A stretch of DNA of 64,000 nt from Roseibium aggregatum (GCF_017309185.1 NZ_JAEKJZ010000009.1:1-64000), one strand, 5' to 3'. Counted from the stretch's first letter, positions 54,100 to 63,222 are shown. Numbers and translations: made by a program. The notes: generated by a model from the letters alone, not told the origin.

Positions 54100-54729
54100 A
54101 TGGCACTTGACGCCACACCGGCGCAAAGCCGGACCAAAGGCCGGGAAACCGCCGAAAGGGTCCGCAAGGCAGCGCTCAAACTCTTTGCGGAGGCAGGCTA
54201 TGCCGCTGTCTCCATGCGCGAGATCGCGTCCGCCGTCGGCGTTCAGCCCGGCGCGCTCTACAACCACTTCCCCACCAAACAGGACATCCTGAAGGACCTG
54301 ATGCTCTCCCATATGGCGGCTCTGCTGGCGGCCTGGGAGAACGCCGGTTTCCCGAGCGCTATGGATCCGCTGGAGCGCTTCGTGCGGTTTCACATCCGCT
54401 ATCACCTGCAACGCGCAGACGAAGTCTTCATCGCCTATATGGAACTGCGCAATCTGGACCCGGAGAATTTCGCGGCCGTCGAGGCCCAGCGCAACCGCTA
54501 TGAAGCCATCCTGACAAGCATCCTCGAGGAAGGGTCGACCGCGGGACGCTATGCCGTCGACAACCCCCGGGTCGCGACCCGGGCGATCATCGCCATGCTG
54601 ACCGGCCTTCCCACCTGGTACCGCGAAGGTGGCCGCCTGACCGGGGACGAGATCGAAACGCTTTACCTGACCATGGTGCGCAAGGCTGTCGCGCCGGTCG
54701 ATACTCAATCCCAAAGGGAGACCGGATGA
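54100..54729 (+). CDS. TetR family regulator of the leucine catabolic operon
   Basis: 209 residues from the ATG at 54100 with GGGAGGA upstream. Helix-turn-helix AALKLFAEAGYAAVSMREIASAVGVQPGALYNHFPTKQDILKDLM (about 24-68). The C-terminal domain with FVRFHIRYHLQRADEVFIAYMELRNLDPEN is the type found in TetR regulators of acyl-CoA catabolism (KstR2/LiuQ-like). It starts the operon; the next gene begins two bases after its stop. Likely autorepressor relieved by an acyl-CoA, by analogy with LiuQ. Confidence 0.9.
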   Translation: MALDATPAQSRTKGRETAERVRKAALKLFAEAGYAAVSMREIASAVGVQPGALYNHFPTKQDILKDLMLSHMAALLAAWENAGFPSAMDPLERFVRFHIRYHLQRADEVFIAYMELRNLDPENFAAVEAQRNRYEAILTSILEEGSTAGRYAVDNPRVATRAIIAMLTGLPTWYREGGRLTGDEIETLYLTMVRKAVAPVDTQSQRETG

Positions 54730-54730
54730 C

Positions 54731-56338
54731 ATGAGCATCCTGAAATCGAGCCTGTCGCCGAAGAGCGCTCAGTTCGCCACAAACAAGGCAGCCCACGAAG
54801 CCGCCATGGACTCAGTAAGGGGCGCGGCGCAGACCGCCCTGGACGGAGGCGGTGAATCCGCCCGCCAGCGGCACGTCTCCAGGGGCAAGATCCTGCCGCG
54901 CGAACGGGTGTCGCGCCTGCTCGATCCGGGCTCTCCGTTTCTGGAGGTCGGCATGCTCGCCGCCCACGGCCTTTACGAGGGCGCAGCGCCTTCTGCCGGC
55001 ATGATCGCCGGGATCGGCCGGGTCGAAGGCCAGGAGGTTATGATCCTCGCCAACGATGCGACGGTGAAGGGCGGCACCTATTATCCGATGTCGGTGAAGA
55101 AACACCTGCGCGCCCAGGAGATCGCGGAACAGAACAACCTGCCCTGCATCTATCTGGTCGACTCCGGCGGCGCCAACCTGCCCAATCAGGACGAGGTCTT
55201 TCCGGACCGGGACCATTTCGGCCGGATCTTCTTCAACCAGGCCAACATGTCGGCCAGGGGCATCGCCCAGATCGCCGTGGTGATGGGATCGTGCACCGCG
55301 GGCGGTGCTTACGTACCGGCCATGTCGGACGAGACCATCATCGTCAAGAACCAGGGCACGATCTTTCTGGCCGGCCCGCCGCTGGTCAAGGCGGCAACCG
55401 GCGAGGAAGTCACCGCGGAAGACCTCGGCGGCGGCGACGTGCACACGCGGCTTTCCGGCGTCGCCGATCATCTCGCCCGGGACGACGCCCATGCGCTGGC
55501 CCTTGCCCGCCGCTCCATCGCCAGCCTGAACCGCATCAAGACGCCGGACGTCGCCCTGCAAAGCCCGGAGGAGCCGCTCTACGACCCGGACGAGATCCTC
55601 GGCGTCGTGCCGGCCGACCTGAAGACCCCTTACGACATCCGCGAAGTCATCGCCCGTGTCGTGGACGGGTCGCGCTTCGACGAATTCAAGGCCCGTTACG
55701 GCACGACCCTTGTCTGCGGCTTCGCCCATATTCACGGAATGCCGGTAGGCATCATCGCCAACAACGGCGTTCTCTTTTCCGAGAGCGCGGTCAAGGGCGC
55801 CCATTTCGTCGAACTCTCCTCCCAGCGCAAGGTGCCGCTGGTGTTCCTGCAGAACATCACCGGCTTCATGGTCGGCCGCAAATACGAAAGCGGCGGCATC
55901 GCCAAGGACGGCGCCAAGCTGGTGACGGCGGTCGCCACCACATCCGTTCCGAAAATCACCATGCTGGTCGGCGGCTCCTTCGGCGCGGGCAATTACGGCA
56001 TGTGCGGACGCGCCTACTCGCCCCGCTTCCTCTGGACCTGGCCGAATTCGCGCATCTCCGTGATGGGGGGCGAACAGGCCGCCGGCGTGCTCGCCACCGT
56101 CCGCCGCGACGGCATCCAGCGCAAGGGCGGAACCTGGTCGGCGGAAGAAGAACAGGCTTTCAAAAAGCCGATCGTCGATCAGTTCGAGGAACAGGGCCAT
56201 CCGCTCTACGCCACGGCGCGGCTCTGGGACGACGGCATCGTCGACCCGCGCAAGACCCGCGACATTCTGGGACTGTCGCTCTCGGCCGCGCTCAACGCCC
56301 CGATCGAGGACACCCGCTTCGGCCTGTTCAGGATGTAA
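54731..56338 (+). CDS. liuB: Methylcrotonyl-CoA carboxylase, beta (carboxyltransferase) subunit
   Basis: 535 residues, full MCC-beta length. Transfers carboxyl from biotin to 3-methylcrotonyl-CoA in leucine breakdown. Motifs: RERVSRLLDPGSPFLEVGMLAAHGLY, YYPMSVKKHLRAQEIAEQNNLPCIYLVDSGGANLPNQDEVFPDRDHFGRIFFNQANMS, GSCTAGGAYVPAMSDETIIV and SFGAGNYGMCGRAYSPRFLWTWPNSRISVMGGEQAAGVLATV. The wide oxyanion-hole GAG/GGAY loops are intact. The order TetR-liuB-macro-liuD-acs-liuE-liuC places it in a full liu unit, lacking only liuA. Confidence 0.97.
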   Translation: MSILKSSLSPKSAQFATNKAAHEAAMDSVRGAAQTALDGGGESARQRHVSRGKILPRERVSRLLDPGSPFLEVGMLAAHGLYEGAAPSAGMIAGIGRVEGQEVMILANDATVKGGTYYPMSVKKHLRAQEIAEQNNLPCIYLVDSGGANLPNQDEVFPDRDHFGRIFFNQANMSARGIAQIAVVMGSCTAGGAYVPAMSDETIIVKNQGTIFLAGPPLVKAATGEEVTAEDLGGGDVHTRLSGVADHLARDDAHALALARRSIASLNRIKTPDVALQSPEEPLYDPDEILGVVPADLKTPYDIREVIARVVDGSRFDEFKARYGTTLVCGFAHIHGMPVGIIANNGVLFSESAVKGAHFVELSSQRKVPLVFLQNITGFMVGRKYESGGIAKDGAKLVTAVATTSVPKITMLVGGSFGAGNYGMCGRAYSPRFLWTWPNSRISVMGGEQAAGVLATVRRDGIQRKGGTWSAEEEQAFKKPIVDQFEEQGHPLYATARLWDDGIVDPRKTRDILGLSLSAALNAPIEDTRFGLFRM

Positions 56339-56341
56339 GCC

Positions 56342-56857
56342 ATGGCCCGGATCGAGACACTTGTCGCGGACATCACGACGCTTGACGTCGACGCCATCGT
56401 CAACGCCGCCAATTCCACGCTCCTCGGCGGCGGCGGGGTCGACGGCGCAATCCACCGGGCCGCCGGGCCGGAGCTTCTCGCGGAATGCCGCACGCTCGGT
56501 GGTTGCGAAACCGGGCAGGCAAAGATCACCGGCGGGTACCGACTGCTCGCGAGACACGTCATTCACACGGTCGGCCCGGTCTGGCTTGGCGGAAACCGTC
56601 GCGAGCCGGAGCTTCTCACCTCCTGTTACGAGACCAGCCTCCGCCTCGGCGCGGAACACGGCTGCAAGACCATGGCCTTTCCGGCCATCTCTACCGGGGT
56701 CTACGGCTATCCTGCCGATCTGGCCGCGTCCGTGGCCGTCAAAACCCTGACCCGCGTTCTGGCGGATCTGACAGACATTCAGACGGTGACCCTGGTCGCC
56801 TTCGACGAAGGCAGCCATTCCCATCTGCTGACCGCGCTCGGGAGGGCGGAAAACTGA
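56342..56857 (+). CDS. Macro domain protein (O-acetyl-ADP-ribose deacetylase type)
   Basis: 171 residues, one macro domain: VADITTLDVDAIVNAANSTLLGGGGVDGAIHRAAGPELLAEC, TGQAKITGGYRLLARHVIHTVGPVW, and the phosphate-binding AFPAISTGVYGYPADLAASVAV. This matches the YmdB/MacroD branch that hydrolyses O-acetyl-ADP-ribose or mono-ADP-ribose. It begins three bases after liuB and its stop overlaps the liuD start by one base, so it is made with the two carboxylase subunits. The link to acyl metabolism may be removal of sirtuin-derived acyl-ADP-ribose; that is inference. Confidence 0.95.
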   Translation: MARIETLVADITTLDVDAIVNAANSTLLGGGGVDGAIHRAAGPELLAECRTLGGCETGQAKITGGYRLLARHVIHTVGPVWLGGNRREPELLTSCYETSLRLGAEHGCKTMAFPAISTGVYGYPADLAASVAVKTLTRVLADLTDIQTVTLVAFDEGSHSHLLTALGRAEN

Positions 56858-58851
56858 TGTTTACGAAAATTCTCATCGCAAACCGCGGCGAAATCGCCTG
56901 CCGGGTGATCGCAACGGCCCGCAAACTCGGCATCGAGACGGTCGCCGTCTTTTCCGAGGCGGACGCGAAGGCCAAACACGTGGCCATGGCGGACGAAGCC
57001 TATCTGATTGGTGCCGCGCCGGTTGGCGAGAGCTATCTGAAGACGGACAGGATCATCGAGGTCTGCCGGAAAAGCGGCGCTCAGGCGGTTCATCCGGGCT
57101 ACGGCTTTCTCTCCGAAAACCCGGCTTTCGTCGAAGCCCTGGAACAGGCCGGCATCGCCTTCATAGGCCCCAGCGCCAAATCGATCCGCGCCATGGGCCT
57201 GAAGGATGCCGCCAAGGCGCTGATGGTCGAGGCCGGCGTGCCGGTGGTACCGGGCTATCACGGCGACAATCAGGACCCGGAGTTTCTGAAATCCCAGGCC
57301 GACGAAATCGGCTACCCCGTTCTGATCAAGGCACGCGCCGGCGGCGGCGGCAAGGGCATGCGCCGGGTCGATGACCCCGGGGACTTCGCCGACGCCCTGA
57401 AAGGGGCGCAGCGCGAGGGCGAGGCGAGTTTCGGCGACGGCCGGGTACTGATCGAGAAATATCTGACCAAGCCGCGCCACATCGAGATCCAGGTCTTCGG
57501 CGACAGCCACGGCAACGCCGTGCATCTGTTCGAACGCGACTGCTCGCTGCAGCGCCGGCACCAGAAGGTCATCGAGGAAGCCCCCGCCCCCGGCATGCCG
57601 GAAGACATGCGCAGGGCCATGGGCGAGGCCGCGGTGAAGGCGGCGAAAGCCATCGACTATTCCGGCGCGGGCACGATCGAGTTCATCGCCGATGTCTCGG
57701 AAGGCCTCAAGGCCGACCGCTTCTATTTCATGGAAATGAACACCCGCCTGCAGGTGGAACACCCCGTGACCGAAATGATCACCGGCGAGGACCTGGTCGA
57801 GTGGCAGCTTCATGTCGCTGCCGGCGGCGCGCTGCCGAAGACCCAGGAGGAGTTATCCTTCAACGGCTGGGCTTTCGAGGCCCGGCTCTACGCCGAGGAT
57901 GCGCCGAAAGGCTTCCTGCCGGCCATCGGCACGCTGGAGCATCTCTCGCTTCCTGAAACAAGCGCCAGGATCGACAGCGGGGTCCGCGCGGGCGACGCGA
58001 TCACCCCCTATTACGACCCGATGATCGCCAAGATCATCGTGCACGGCCCGACCCGCCAGGCTGCCCTCGGCAAGCTGCTGGCGAGCCTGGAAGCGACCGA
58101 GGTCGCCGGCTGCGTCACCAACGTCGGCTTTCTGGCAGCGCTCTGCCGCCACGACGGGTTTTCGCAAGGGGATGTAGACACCGGACTGATCGACCGTGAC
58201 CTTGAAACCCTGATCGCGCAACCGGCGATGCCCGGCGACGCGATCGCGCTCGCGGCACTGAAGGCGCTCGGCCTGACGAAGCCCGCAACGGGCGCCGATC
58301 CCTACGACACGCTGGCCGGCTGGCGATTGTGGAGCGCCTCCCGGCAGTTCGCCCTCCTGGAAATCGGCGGCGAAAGGCGGGATGTGGAGGTCCATGCTCT
58401 CGGTCACCAGCACTTCGCGGTTCATCTGGAAGACGGCGTCAGGGACTACGCCCTGGTGCGGGTCGAAGGATCCGGGATCACTTTCGAGACCGATGGACGC
58501 CGCGCCCATGGCGTCGTCGTGGAGGCGAATGGCGGACTGACGGTTTTCCTCAACGGCAACGCCTTCACTTTCGGCCTGACCGATACCTTGAGCGCGGATG
58601 ACGACGCGGCCGGCGCCGGCGACCAGCTCATCGCGCCCATGCCTGGCCTGGTCAAGGTTCTGAACGCCTCGGCGGGCGACACCGTGATCAAGGACCAGCC
58701 CCTGATCATCCTGGAAGCCATGAAGATGGAGCACACGCTGAAGGCCCCGCGCGACGGCGTCATCGGCGAGGTTCTCGTCTCCGAGGGCGAACAGGTCACC
58801 GACGGCACCGTGCTTCTGGCCCTTGCGGAGGAGCAGGACGATGCTGCCTGA
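56857..58851 (+). CDS. liuD: Methylcrotonyl-CoA carboxylase, alpha (biotin-containing) subunit
   Basis: 664 residues from the ATG at 56857, which shares a base with the macro gene stop. Biotin carboxylase domain (about 1-450): KILIANRGEIACRVIATARKLGIETVAVFSEAD, HPGYGFLSENPAF, IKARAGGGGKGMRRV, and RLQVEHPVTEMITGEDLVEWQ. A linker domain and a biotinyl domain end the protein, with the biotinylated lysine in EAMKMEH near residue 624. It carboxylates biotin with ATP and bicarbonate and hands it to LiuB. The acyl-CoA synthetase gene overlaps its end by 11 bases. Confidence 0.97.
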   Translation: MFTKILIANRGEIACRVIATARKLGIETVAVFSEADAKAKHVAMADEAYLIGAAPVGESYLKTDRIIEVCRKSGAQAVHPGYGFLSENPAFVEALEQAGIAFIGPSAKSIRAMGLKDAAKALMVEAGVPVVPGYHGDNQDPEFLKSQADEIGYPVLIKARAGGGGKGMRRVDDPGDFADALKGAQREGEASFGDGRVLIEKYLTKPRHIEIQVFGDSHGNAVHLFERDCSLQRRHQKVIEEAPAPGMPEDMRRAMGEAAVKAAKAIDYSGAGTIEFIADVSEGLKADRFYFMEMNTRLQVEHPVTEMITGEDLVEWQLHVAAGGALPKTQEELSFNGWAFEARLYAEDAPKGFLPAIGTLEHLSLPETSARIDSGVRAGDAITPYYDPMIAKIIVHGPTRQAALGKLLASLEATEVAGCVTNVGFLAALCRHDGFSQGDVDTGLIDRDLETLIAQPAMPGDAIALAALKALGLTKPATGADPYDTLAGWRLWSASRQFALLEIGGERRDVEVHALGHQHFAVHLEDGVRDYALVRVEGSGITFETDGRRAHGVVVEANGGLTVFLNGNAFTFGLTDTLSADDDAAGAGDQLIAPMPGLVKVLNASAGDTVIKDQPLIILEAMKMEHTLKAPRDGVIGEVLVSEGEQVTDGTVLLALAEEQDDAA

Positions 58852-60469
58852 AGCCTCGAGTTACGAGGAGCTCGCCGGGAAATTCACGTGGAGCCTACCG
58901 GAGCGGTTCAATATCGGAACGGCGATCTGCGACGACTGGGCCGCGCGTGAACCCGATCGAGAAGCTCTGATCTACGCGGAGGAAGACGGTGACACCCTCG
59001 CCTACACTTATGGCGACCTGAAACGGCTCTCCGGCCAGCTCGCCAATCTTCTCACGGCGCGCGGCGTTCAGCCCGGGGACCGGATCGGCGTGCTCCTGCC
59101 GCAACGCCCGGAAACCGCCTTCGCCCATATCGCGGCGCTGAAGCTTGGCGCGATCACCATTCCGCTGTTCACGCTCTTCGGCGAGGAGGCGCTGGAATAC
59201 CGCCTGCACAATTCCGGCGCCAAAGCCGTCGTCACCGACTCCAGCGGAGCCGCGAAACTGGAGAAAATCCGCGACAAGCTGCCCGAGCTGACCACCGTCT
59301 TCTGCGTTGACGGCGACAGACCGGGCGCGGAGGATCTCAACCGGCATATGGCAGGTCACCAGGCCGACTTTCAGCCCTTCGACACGGCCGCCGACGATCC
59401 GGCCATCATTATCTACACCTCCGGCACCACCGGGCAGCCCAAGGGCGCGCTTCACGGCCACCGGGTGCTTTTGGGCCATCTGCCCGGGGTCGAGATGAGC
59501 CATGATTTCCTCGGCCAGCCCGGCGACCGGATCTGGACGCCCGCCGACTGGGCGTGGATCGGCGGCCTCCTCGATGTGCTCATGCCCGCGCTCTATCTCG
59601 GCGTTCCCGTGGTCGCCTGCCGCTTCAAGAAATTCACCGCCGAAGCGGCGTTCCAGCTCCTGCAGGACCAGAAGATCCGCAACAGCTTCCTGCCGCCGAC
59701 CGCCCTGAAGATGATGCGGCAGGTGGAAGACCCCGAAAAACGCTGGACCCTGAACCTGCGCTCGGTCGCTTCCGGCGGCGAAACGCTGGGCGCGGAGCTG
59801 ATCGACTGGGGCCGCAGGACCTTCGGCCTGACGATCAACGAATTCTACGGCCAGACCGAGTGCAACATGATCGTCTCCAGCTGTTCGCGGATCATGGAGG
59901 CCCGGCCGGGCATCATGGGCCGCGCGGCGGTGGGACACGACGTGCGCATCGTCGACGACAGCGGAATGGAACTTCCGGCGGACACGCTCGGCAACATCGC
60001 CGTCCGGCGCCCGGACCCGGTGATGTTTCTCGGCTACTGGAACAACAGCGAAGCGACGGAAAAGAAATTCGCCGGCGACTGGCTGCTCACCGGCGACACC
60101 GGGATCTGCAGCGAGGACGGCTGGCTACGTTTCGTCGGCCGAGACGACGACGTCATCACCTCCTCCGGCTACCGCATCGGCCCGGGCGAGATCGAGGATT
60201 GCCTGATCAAGCATCCCGCGGTCGCCATGGCGGGCGTGGTCGGCAAGCCCGACGAACAGCGCACGGAGATCGTCAAGGCCTATGTGGTGCTGAAGGCGGG
60301 GGCTGAGCCAACGAAGGAACTGGCCAAAGAAATCGCAGACTTCGTCAAGATCCGACTCGCGGCCCACGAGTACCCCCGTGAGATCGATTTCGTCGACGCC
60401 CTGCCGCTGACCACGACCGGCAAGGTGATCCGACGCGAACTGCGCGCGAAATCGGAACGGGAGGAGTGA
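58841..60469 (+). CDS. Acyl-CoA synthetase, AMP-binding family (medium-chain/acetoacetate type)
   Basis: 542 residues from the ATG at 58841 (GGAGGAGCAGG upstream), overlapping liuD. ANL enzyme motifs: IIIYTSGTTGQPKGALHGHRV (A3), NEFYGQTECNMIVSS (A5), GYWNNSEATEKKFAGDWLLTGDTG (A7-A8), GRDDDVITSSGYRIGPGEIEDCLIKHP, and the catalytic lysine in LTTTGKVIRREL near the end. In the operon it could activate acetoacetate or a branched/medium-chain acid. It is shorter than acetoacetyl-CoA synthetase (about 650), so the medium-chain type is favoured. Confidence 0.9.
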   Translation: MLPEASSYEELAGKFTWSLPERFNIGTAICDDWAAREPDREALIYAEEDGDTLAYTYGDLKRLSGQLANLLTARGVQPGDRIGVLLPQRPETAFAHIAALKLGAITIPLFTLFGEEALEYRLHNSGAKAVVTDSSGAAKLEKIRDKLPELTTVFCVDGDRPGAEDLNRHMAGHQADFQPFDTAADDPAIIIYTSGTTGQPKGALHGHRVLLGHLPGVEMSHDFLGQPGDRIWTPADWAWIGGLLDVLMPALYLGVPVVACRFKKFTAEAAFQLLQDQKIRNSFLPPTALKMMRQVEDPEKRWTLNLRSVASGGETLGAELIDWGRRTFGLTINEFYGQTECNMIVSSCSRIMEARPGIMGRAAVGHDVRIVDDSGMELPADTLGNIAVRRPDPVMFLGYWNNSEATEKKFAGDWLLTGDTGICSEDGWLRFVGRDDDVITSSGYRIGPGEIEDCLIKHPAVAMAGVVGKPDEQRTEIVKAYVVLKAGAEPTKELAKEIADFVKIRLAAHEYPREIDFVDALPLTTTGKVIRRELRAKSEREE

Positions 60470-60503
60470 GTCCTGTGCCTGAAACAAACGCATTCCCTGG
60501 TCT

Positions 60504-60613
60504 TTGTCGTCCCTGCGAAGTCAGGGATCCAGTAGCCGCACAGGCTCGGGATCGAACGCCGGACCTGCGGCGTACCGGATCCCGGCTCGGGTGCGCTTGG
60601 CCGGGATGACAAA
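60504..60613. repeat. Dispersed intergenic repeat element, about 110 bp
   Basis: Begins TTGTCGTCCCTGCGAAG-TCAGGGATCC and ends GGATCCCGGCTCGGG...TTGGCCGGGATGACAA. The ends are inverted copies of each other, and inner hairpins (CCCTG/CAGGG; GGATCCCGG) are visible. The CCGGGATGAC end is shared with the palindrome at 32565-32602. It interrupts the operon between the synthetase and liuE, where it may form a stable mRNA structure. Confidence 0.72.
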
Positions 60614-60669
60614 TTTCTGCTAGGCGTTCTCGCACCGGCCTTTCCAAACACCTCAACGAGTAAATTCCC

Positions 60670-61530
60670 ATGTCCGACTTCGTAACCATCTTTGAAATGG
60701 GGCCCCGCGACGGCCTGCAGAACGAGAAGCAGTTCGTGCCGACGGAACGGAAGATCGAGCTGGTCGACAAACTGTCGGCCTGCGGCTTCCGCAAGATCGA
60801 GACCACCAGCTTCGTCAGTCCGAAATGGGTACCGCAGATGGCGGACGCCCAGGAGGTGATGGAAGGGATCTACCGGCATCCGGCGGTGGTCTACTCGGTG
60901 CTGACGCCGAACGTGAAGGGCTACACGGCCGCCCGCCGGGCGTCCGCAGACGAGGTCGCCATCTTCGGCTCGGCATCGGAAGGCTTTTCGAAAAAAAACA
61001 TCAACTGCTCGATTGCCGAGAGCATCGAGCGGTTCAAGCCGCTTCTGGAAAAGGCCCGAGACGATGAGATGCCCGTGCGCGGCTATGTCTCCTGCGTCAC
61101 GGATTGCCCCTACGACGGCCCGACACCGCCGGAAAAAGTGGCGGAGGTCGCGAAAATGCTCTTCGACCTGGGCTGCTACGAAATCTCCCTGGGTGACACG
61201 ATCGGCGCGGGAACGCCGGAGACCATCGCCGCCATGCTCGATGCCGTTATCGGCGCCGTTCCCGCGGACAAGCTTGCCGGCCACTACCATGACACCAAGG
61301 GCCGCGCGCTCGACAACATCGAAGTGAGCCTCGAGAAAGGCCTGCGCACCTTCGACAGCGCCATCGGCGGCCTCGGCGGCTGTCCCTACGCCCCCGGCGC
61401 CAAGGGCAATGTCGCCACCGAAGCGGTCGTCGATCTCATGAACCGGCTGGGGTACGAGACGGGTATCAAGGCCGACGCCCTGGCCGAAGTCGCCGCCTTC
61501 GCCAAGACGCTCAGGAGTGTTGCGGAATGA
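60670..61530 (+). CDS. liuE: Hydroxymethylglutaryl-CoA lyase
   Basis: 286 residues. Splits HMG-CoA into acetyl-CoA and acetoacetate, the last step of leucine breakdown. EMGPRDGLQNE (metal and substrate loop), TTSFVSPKWVPQMADA, SDTIG-like ISLGDTIGAGTP, GHYHDTKGRALDN (HxH metal ligands) and the signature GLGGCPYAPGAKGNVATE with the catalytic Cys are all present. The upstream gap (200 bases) holds the dispersed repeat; the downstream hydratase overlaps by four bases. Confidence 0.97.
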   Translation: MSDFVTIFEMGPRDGLQNEKQFVPTERKIELVDKLSACGFRKIETTSFVSPKWVPQMADAQEVMEGIYRHPAVVYSVLTPNVKGYTAARRASADEVAIFGSASEGFSKKNINCSIAESIERFKPLLEKARDDEMPVRGYVSCVTDCPYDGPTPPEKVAEVAKMLFDLGCYEISLGDTIGAGTPETIAAMLDAVIGAVPADKLAGHYHDTKGRALDNIEVSLEKGLRTFDSAIGGLGGCPYAPGAKGNVATEAVVDLMNRLGYETGIKADALAEVAAFAKTLRSVAE

Positions 61531-62315
61531 CGTTTCAGACCATTGCCCTTGACACCGATGCGCGCGGGGTCGCGACCCTCACCCTGGATCGTCCGGACAA
61601 GCACAATTCCCTGTCCGCCGCCATGATCGACGAACTGACGGCCGCCGCGACGCAACTCGCCTCCGACGACGCCGTCCGGGTGGTGGTCCTGACCGGCGCC
61701 GGGGAAAGTTTCTGCGCCGGCGGCGATCTCGGCTGGATGCGCGAACAGTTTCATGCCGACCGGGAAACCCGCATGGCGGAAGCCCGCAAGCTCGCCTCAA
61801 TGCTGAAAAGCCTTAACGAGCTGCCGAAACCCCTGATCGGCCGGGTCCAGGGCCAGGCCTTCGGCGGCGGCATCGGCATGATGAGCGTCTGCGATACGGT
61901 GATTGCCCTCGACAGCGCCAAATTCGGTCTGACAGAAGTCCGCCTCGGGCTGATCCCGGCCACCATCAGCCCCTACGTGCTGGCCCGCATGGGGGAAGGC
62001 AAGGCCCGCCGGGTGTTCATGTCCGCGCGTGTCTTCGGCGCCGACGAGGCCAGGGACCTCGATCTGGTTGCAAAGGTCGCCCCCGAGACGGAGCTTGACG
62101 AGGCGGTCGAGAAGGAAATCAGGCCTTACCTCTCCGCCGCACCCGCCGCCGTTGCCGCTTCCAAGGCATTGGCGAGAGCCCTGGGGCCCACTATCTCGGC
62201 GGACGTCATCGAGGACACGATTCGCCGTCTCGCGGATACCTGGGAAACCCCGGAAGCCAACGAGGGCATTGCGGCGTTTTTCGAAAAACGCAAGCCGAAC
62301 TGGGTGAGCGCTTGA
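61527..62315 (+). CDS. liuC: Methylglutaconyl-CoA hydratase (enoyl-CoA hydratase family)
   Basis: 262 residues, start overlapping the liuE stop (ATGA). Crotonase fold: GAGESFCAGGDLGWMRE (oxyanion hole, first half), QGQAFGGGIGMMSVCDTVIALDSAKFGLTEVRLGLIPATISPYVL (second half with the catalytic Glu region) and the C-terminal EGIAAFFEKRKPNW. The GGDLxWM and LGLIPATISPYV forms are those of LiuC/AUH methylglutaconyl-CoA hydratases. Position between liuE and the end of the operon supports the assignment. Confidence 0.94.
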   Translation: MTFQTIALDTDARGVATLTLDRPDKHNSLSAAMIDELTAAATQLASDDAVRVVVLTGAGESFCAGGDLGWMREQFHADRETRMAEARKLASMLKSLNELPKPLIGRVQGQAFGGGIGMMSVCDTVIALDSAKFGLTEVRLGLIPATISPYVLARMGEGKARRVFMSARVFGADEARDLDLVAKVAPETELDEAVEKEIRPYLSAAPAAVAASKALARALGPTISADVIEDTIRRLADTWETPEANEGIAAFFEKRKPNWVSA

Positions 62316-62385
62316 AGCTTCGTGGTCGAAATCAACCGCACCTCTGAGCCGAAACCTGCCATAAAACGGCTTGAGGCGCGTCCGG

Positions 62386-63222
62386 TTACCCGCTGGACTG
62401 CCGCCGCGCGTGTTCGATCAGCGCGGCGATGCGGGCGACCTGCACCTGTTCGACCTCCTGCTCCGGCTCGGCATCCGCGCCGTAAAGACGTTCCCGGCGC
62501 TTGCGGATCTTCTTGCGCTGCCCCTCGCTGATACCGTCGGGCAGCTCGATCCCGGCCCGGTCCATGTCCACGAGAATGCGCTGCAGGTCGGGAACGAGTT
62601 CCGAGGAAATCGTGAAACTCGCGCTGTCCTTGCGCTTGAACACGATCGTCTTGGTGCTTTGGGCGCCGTTCAGAAGAACCGCCTTGCGCGGTCCGGCCGA
62701 ACCGATGGTCGACTGGAACCAGGCCACCCATCCGGCGGCTTCCCAGACGAGAACCTCGACCTTTTTCAGCTCCTCATACATCACCCGGACCCGAAGGCCG
62801 AACTGGGTGAACTCGAAGCCATTGCTGAAAAACCGAACCCAGGACGTTTCCAGCCGAACCGCGACGGTGAAGCAGACGATCGACGCGGACGCCGGAACCA
62901 GGGCGAAAAACGCCAGCAACGCGCTTGGGCCCGTTGTCGCGCCCATGCCGATAAAGGCCAGCGAAAACAGGACGACGCCAAGCACGAAGCCGATCGCGTC
63001 GAAAACGACAACCGGAGGATTGGCCACCGGCCTGACCGCGCCGGAGGGCGCCTGGGGCCTTGGCAGCGCCGCGTAGATGCCACCCGCCGCCACAAGGCAC
63101 AGCAGACTGCTCAAGAGAGACATGAAAAAATAGCCGCCGACGATGCCCAGGACACAAAGGGTCAGGGGGACGAGGCGGCGCAGAAATTCAAGCTTGGCCG
63201 ATTTGCCCAAAACGCTCTCCAC
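62386..63222 (-). CDS. Hypothetical membrane protein
   Basis: 278 residues. Two hydrophobic hairpins near the N terminus (about 15-52 and 74-120) anchor a soluble part (about 125-278) that looks PH- or YcxB-like: VRFFSNGFEFTQFGLRVRVMYEELKKVEVLVWEAAGWVAWFQ, a repeated beta pattern often seen after two membrane helices. The C terminus is strongly charged (EGQRKKIRKRRERLYG, then EPEQEVEQVQ). Family not identified with confidence. Convergent with liuC and single in its unit. Confidence 0.7.
   Translation of the reverse strand: MESVLGKSAKLEFLRRLVPLTLCVLGIVGGYFFMSLLSSLLCLVAAGGIYAALPRPQAPSGAVRPVANPPVVVFDAIGFVLGVVLFSLAFIGMGATTGPSALLAFFALVPASASIVCFTVAVRLETSWVRFFSNGFEFTQFGLRVRVMYEELKKVEVLVWEAAGWVAWFQSTIGSAGPRKAVLLNGAQSTKTIVFKRKDSASFTISSELVPDLQRILVDMDRAGIELPDGISEGQRKKIRKRRERLYGADAEPEQEVEQVQVARIAALIEHARRQSSG

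Noticed and set aside
54812..56824. 670-residue minus-strand frame opposite liuB and the macro gene
   Set aside because: Shadow frame; both plus-strand genes are unambiguous.
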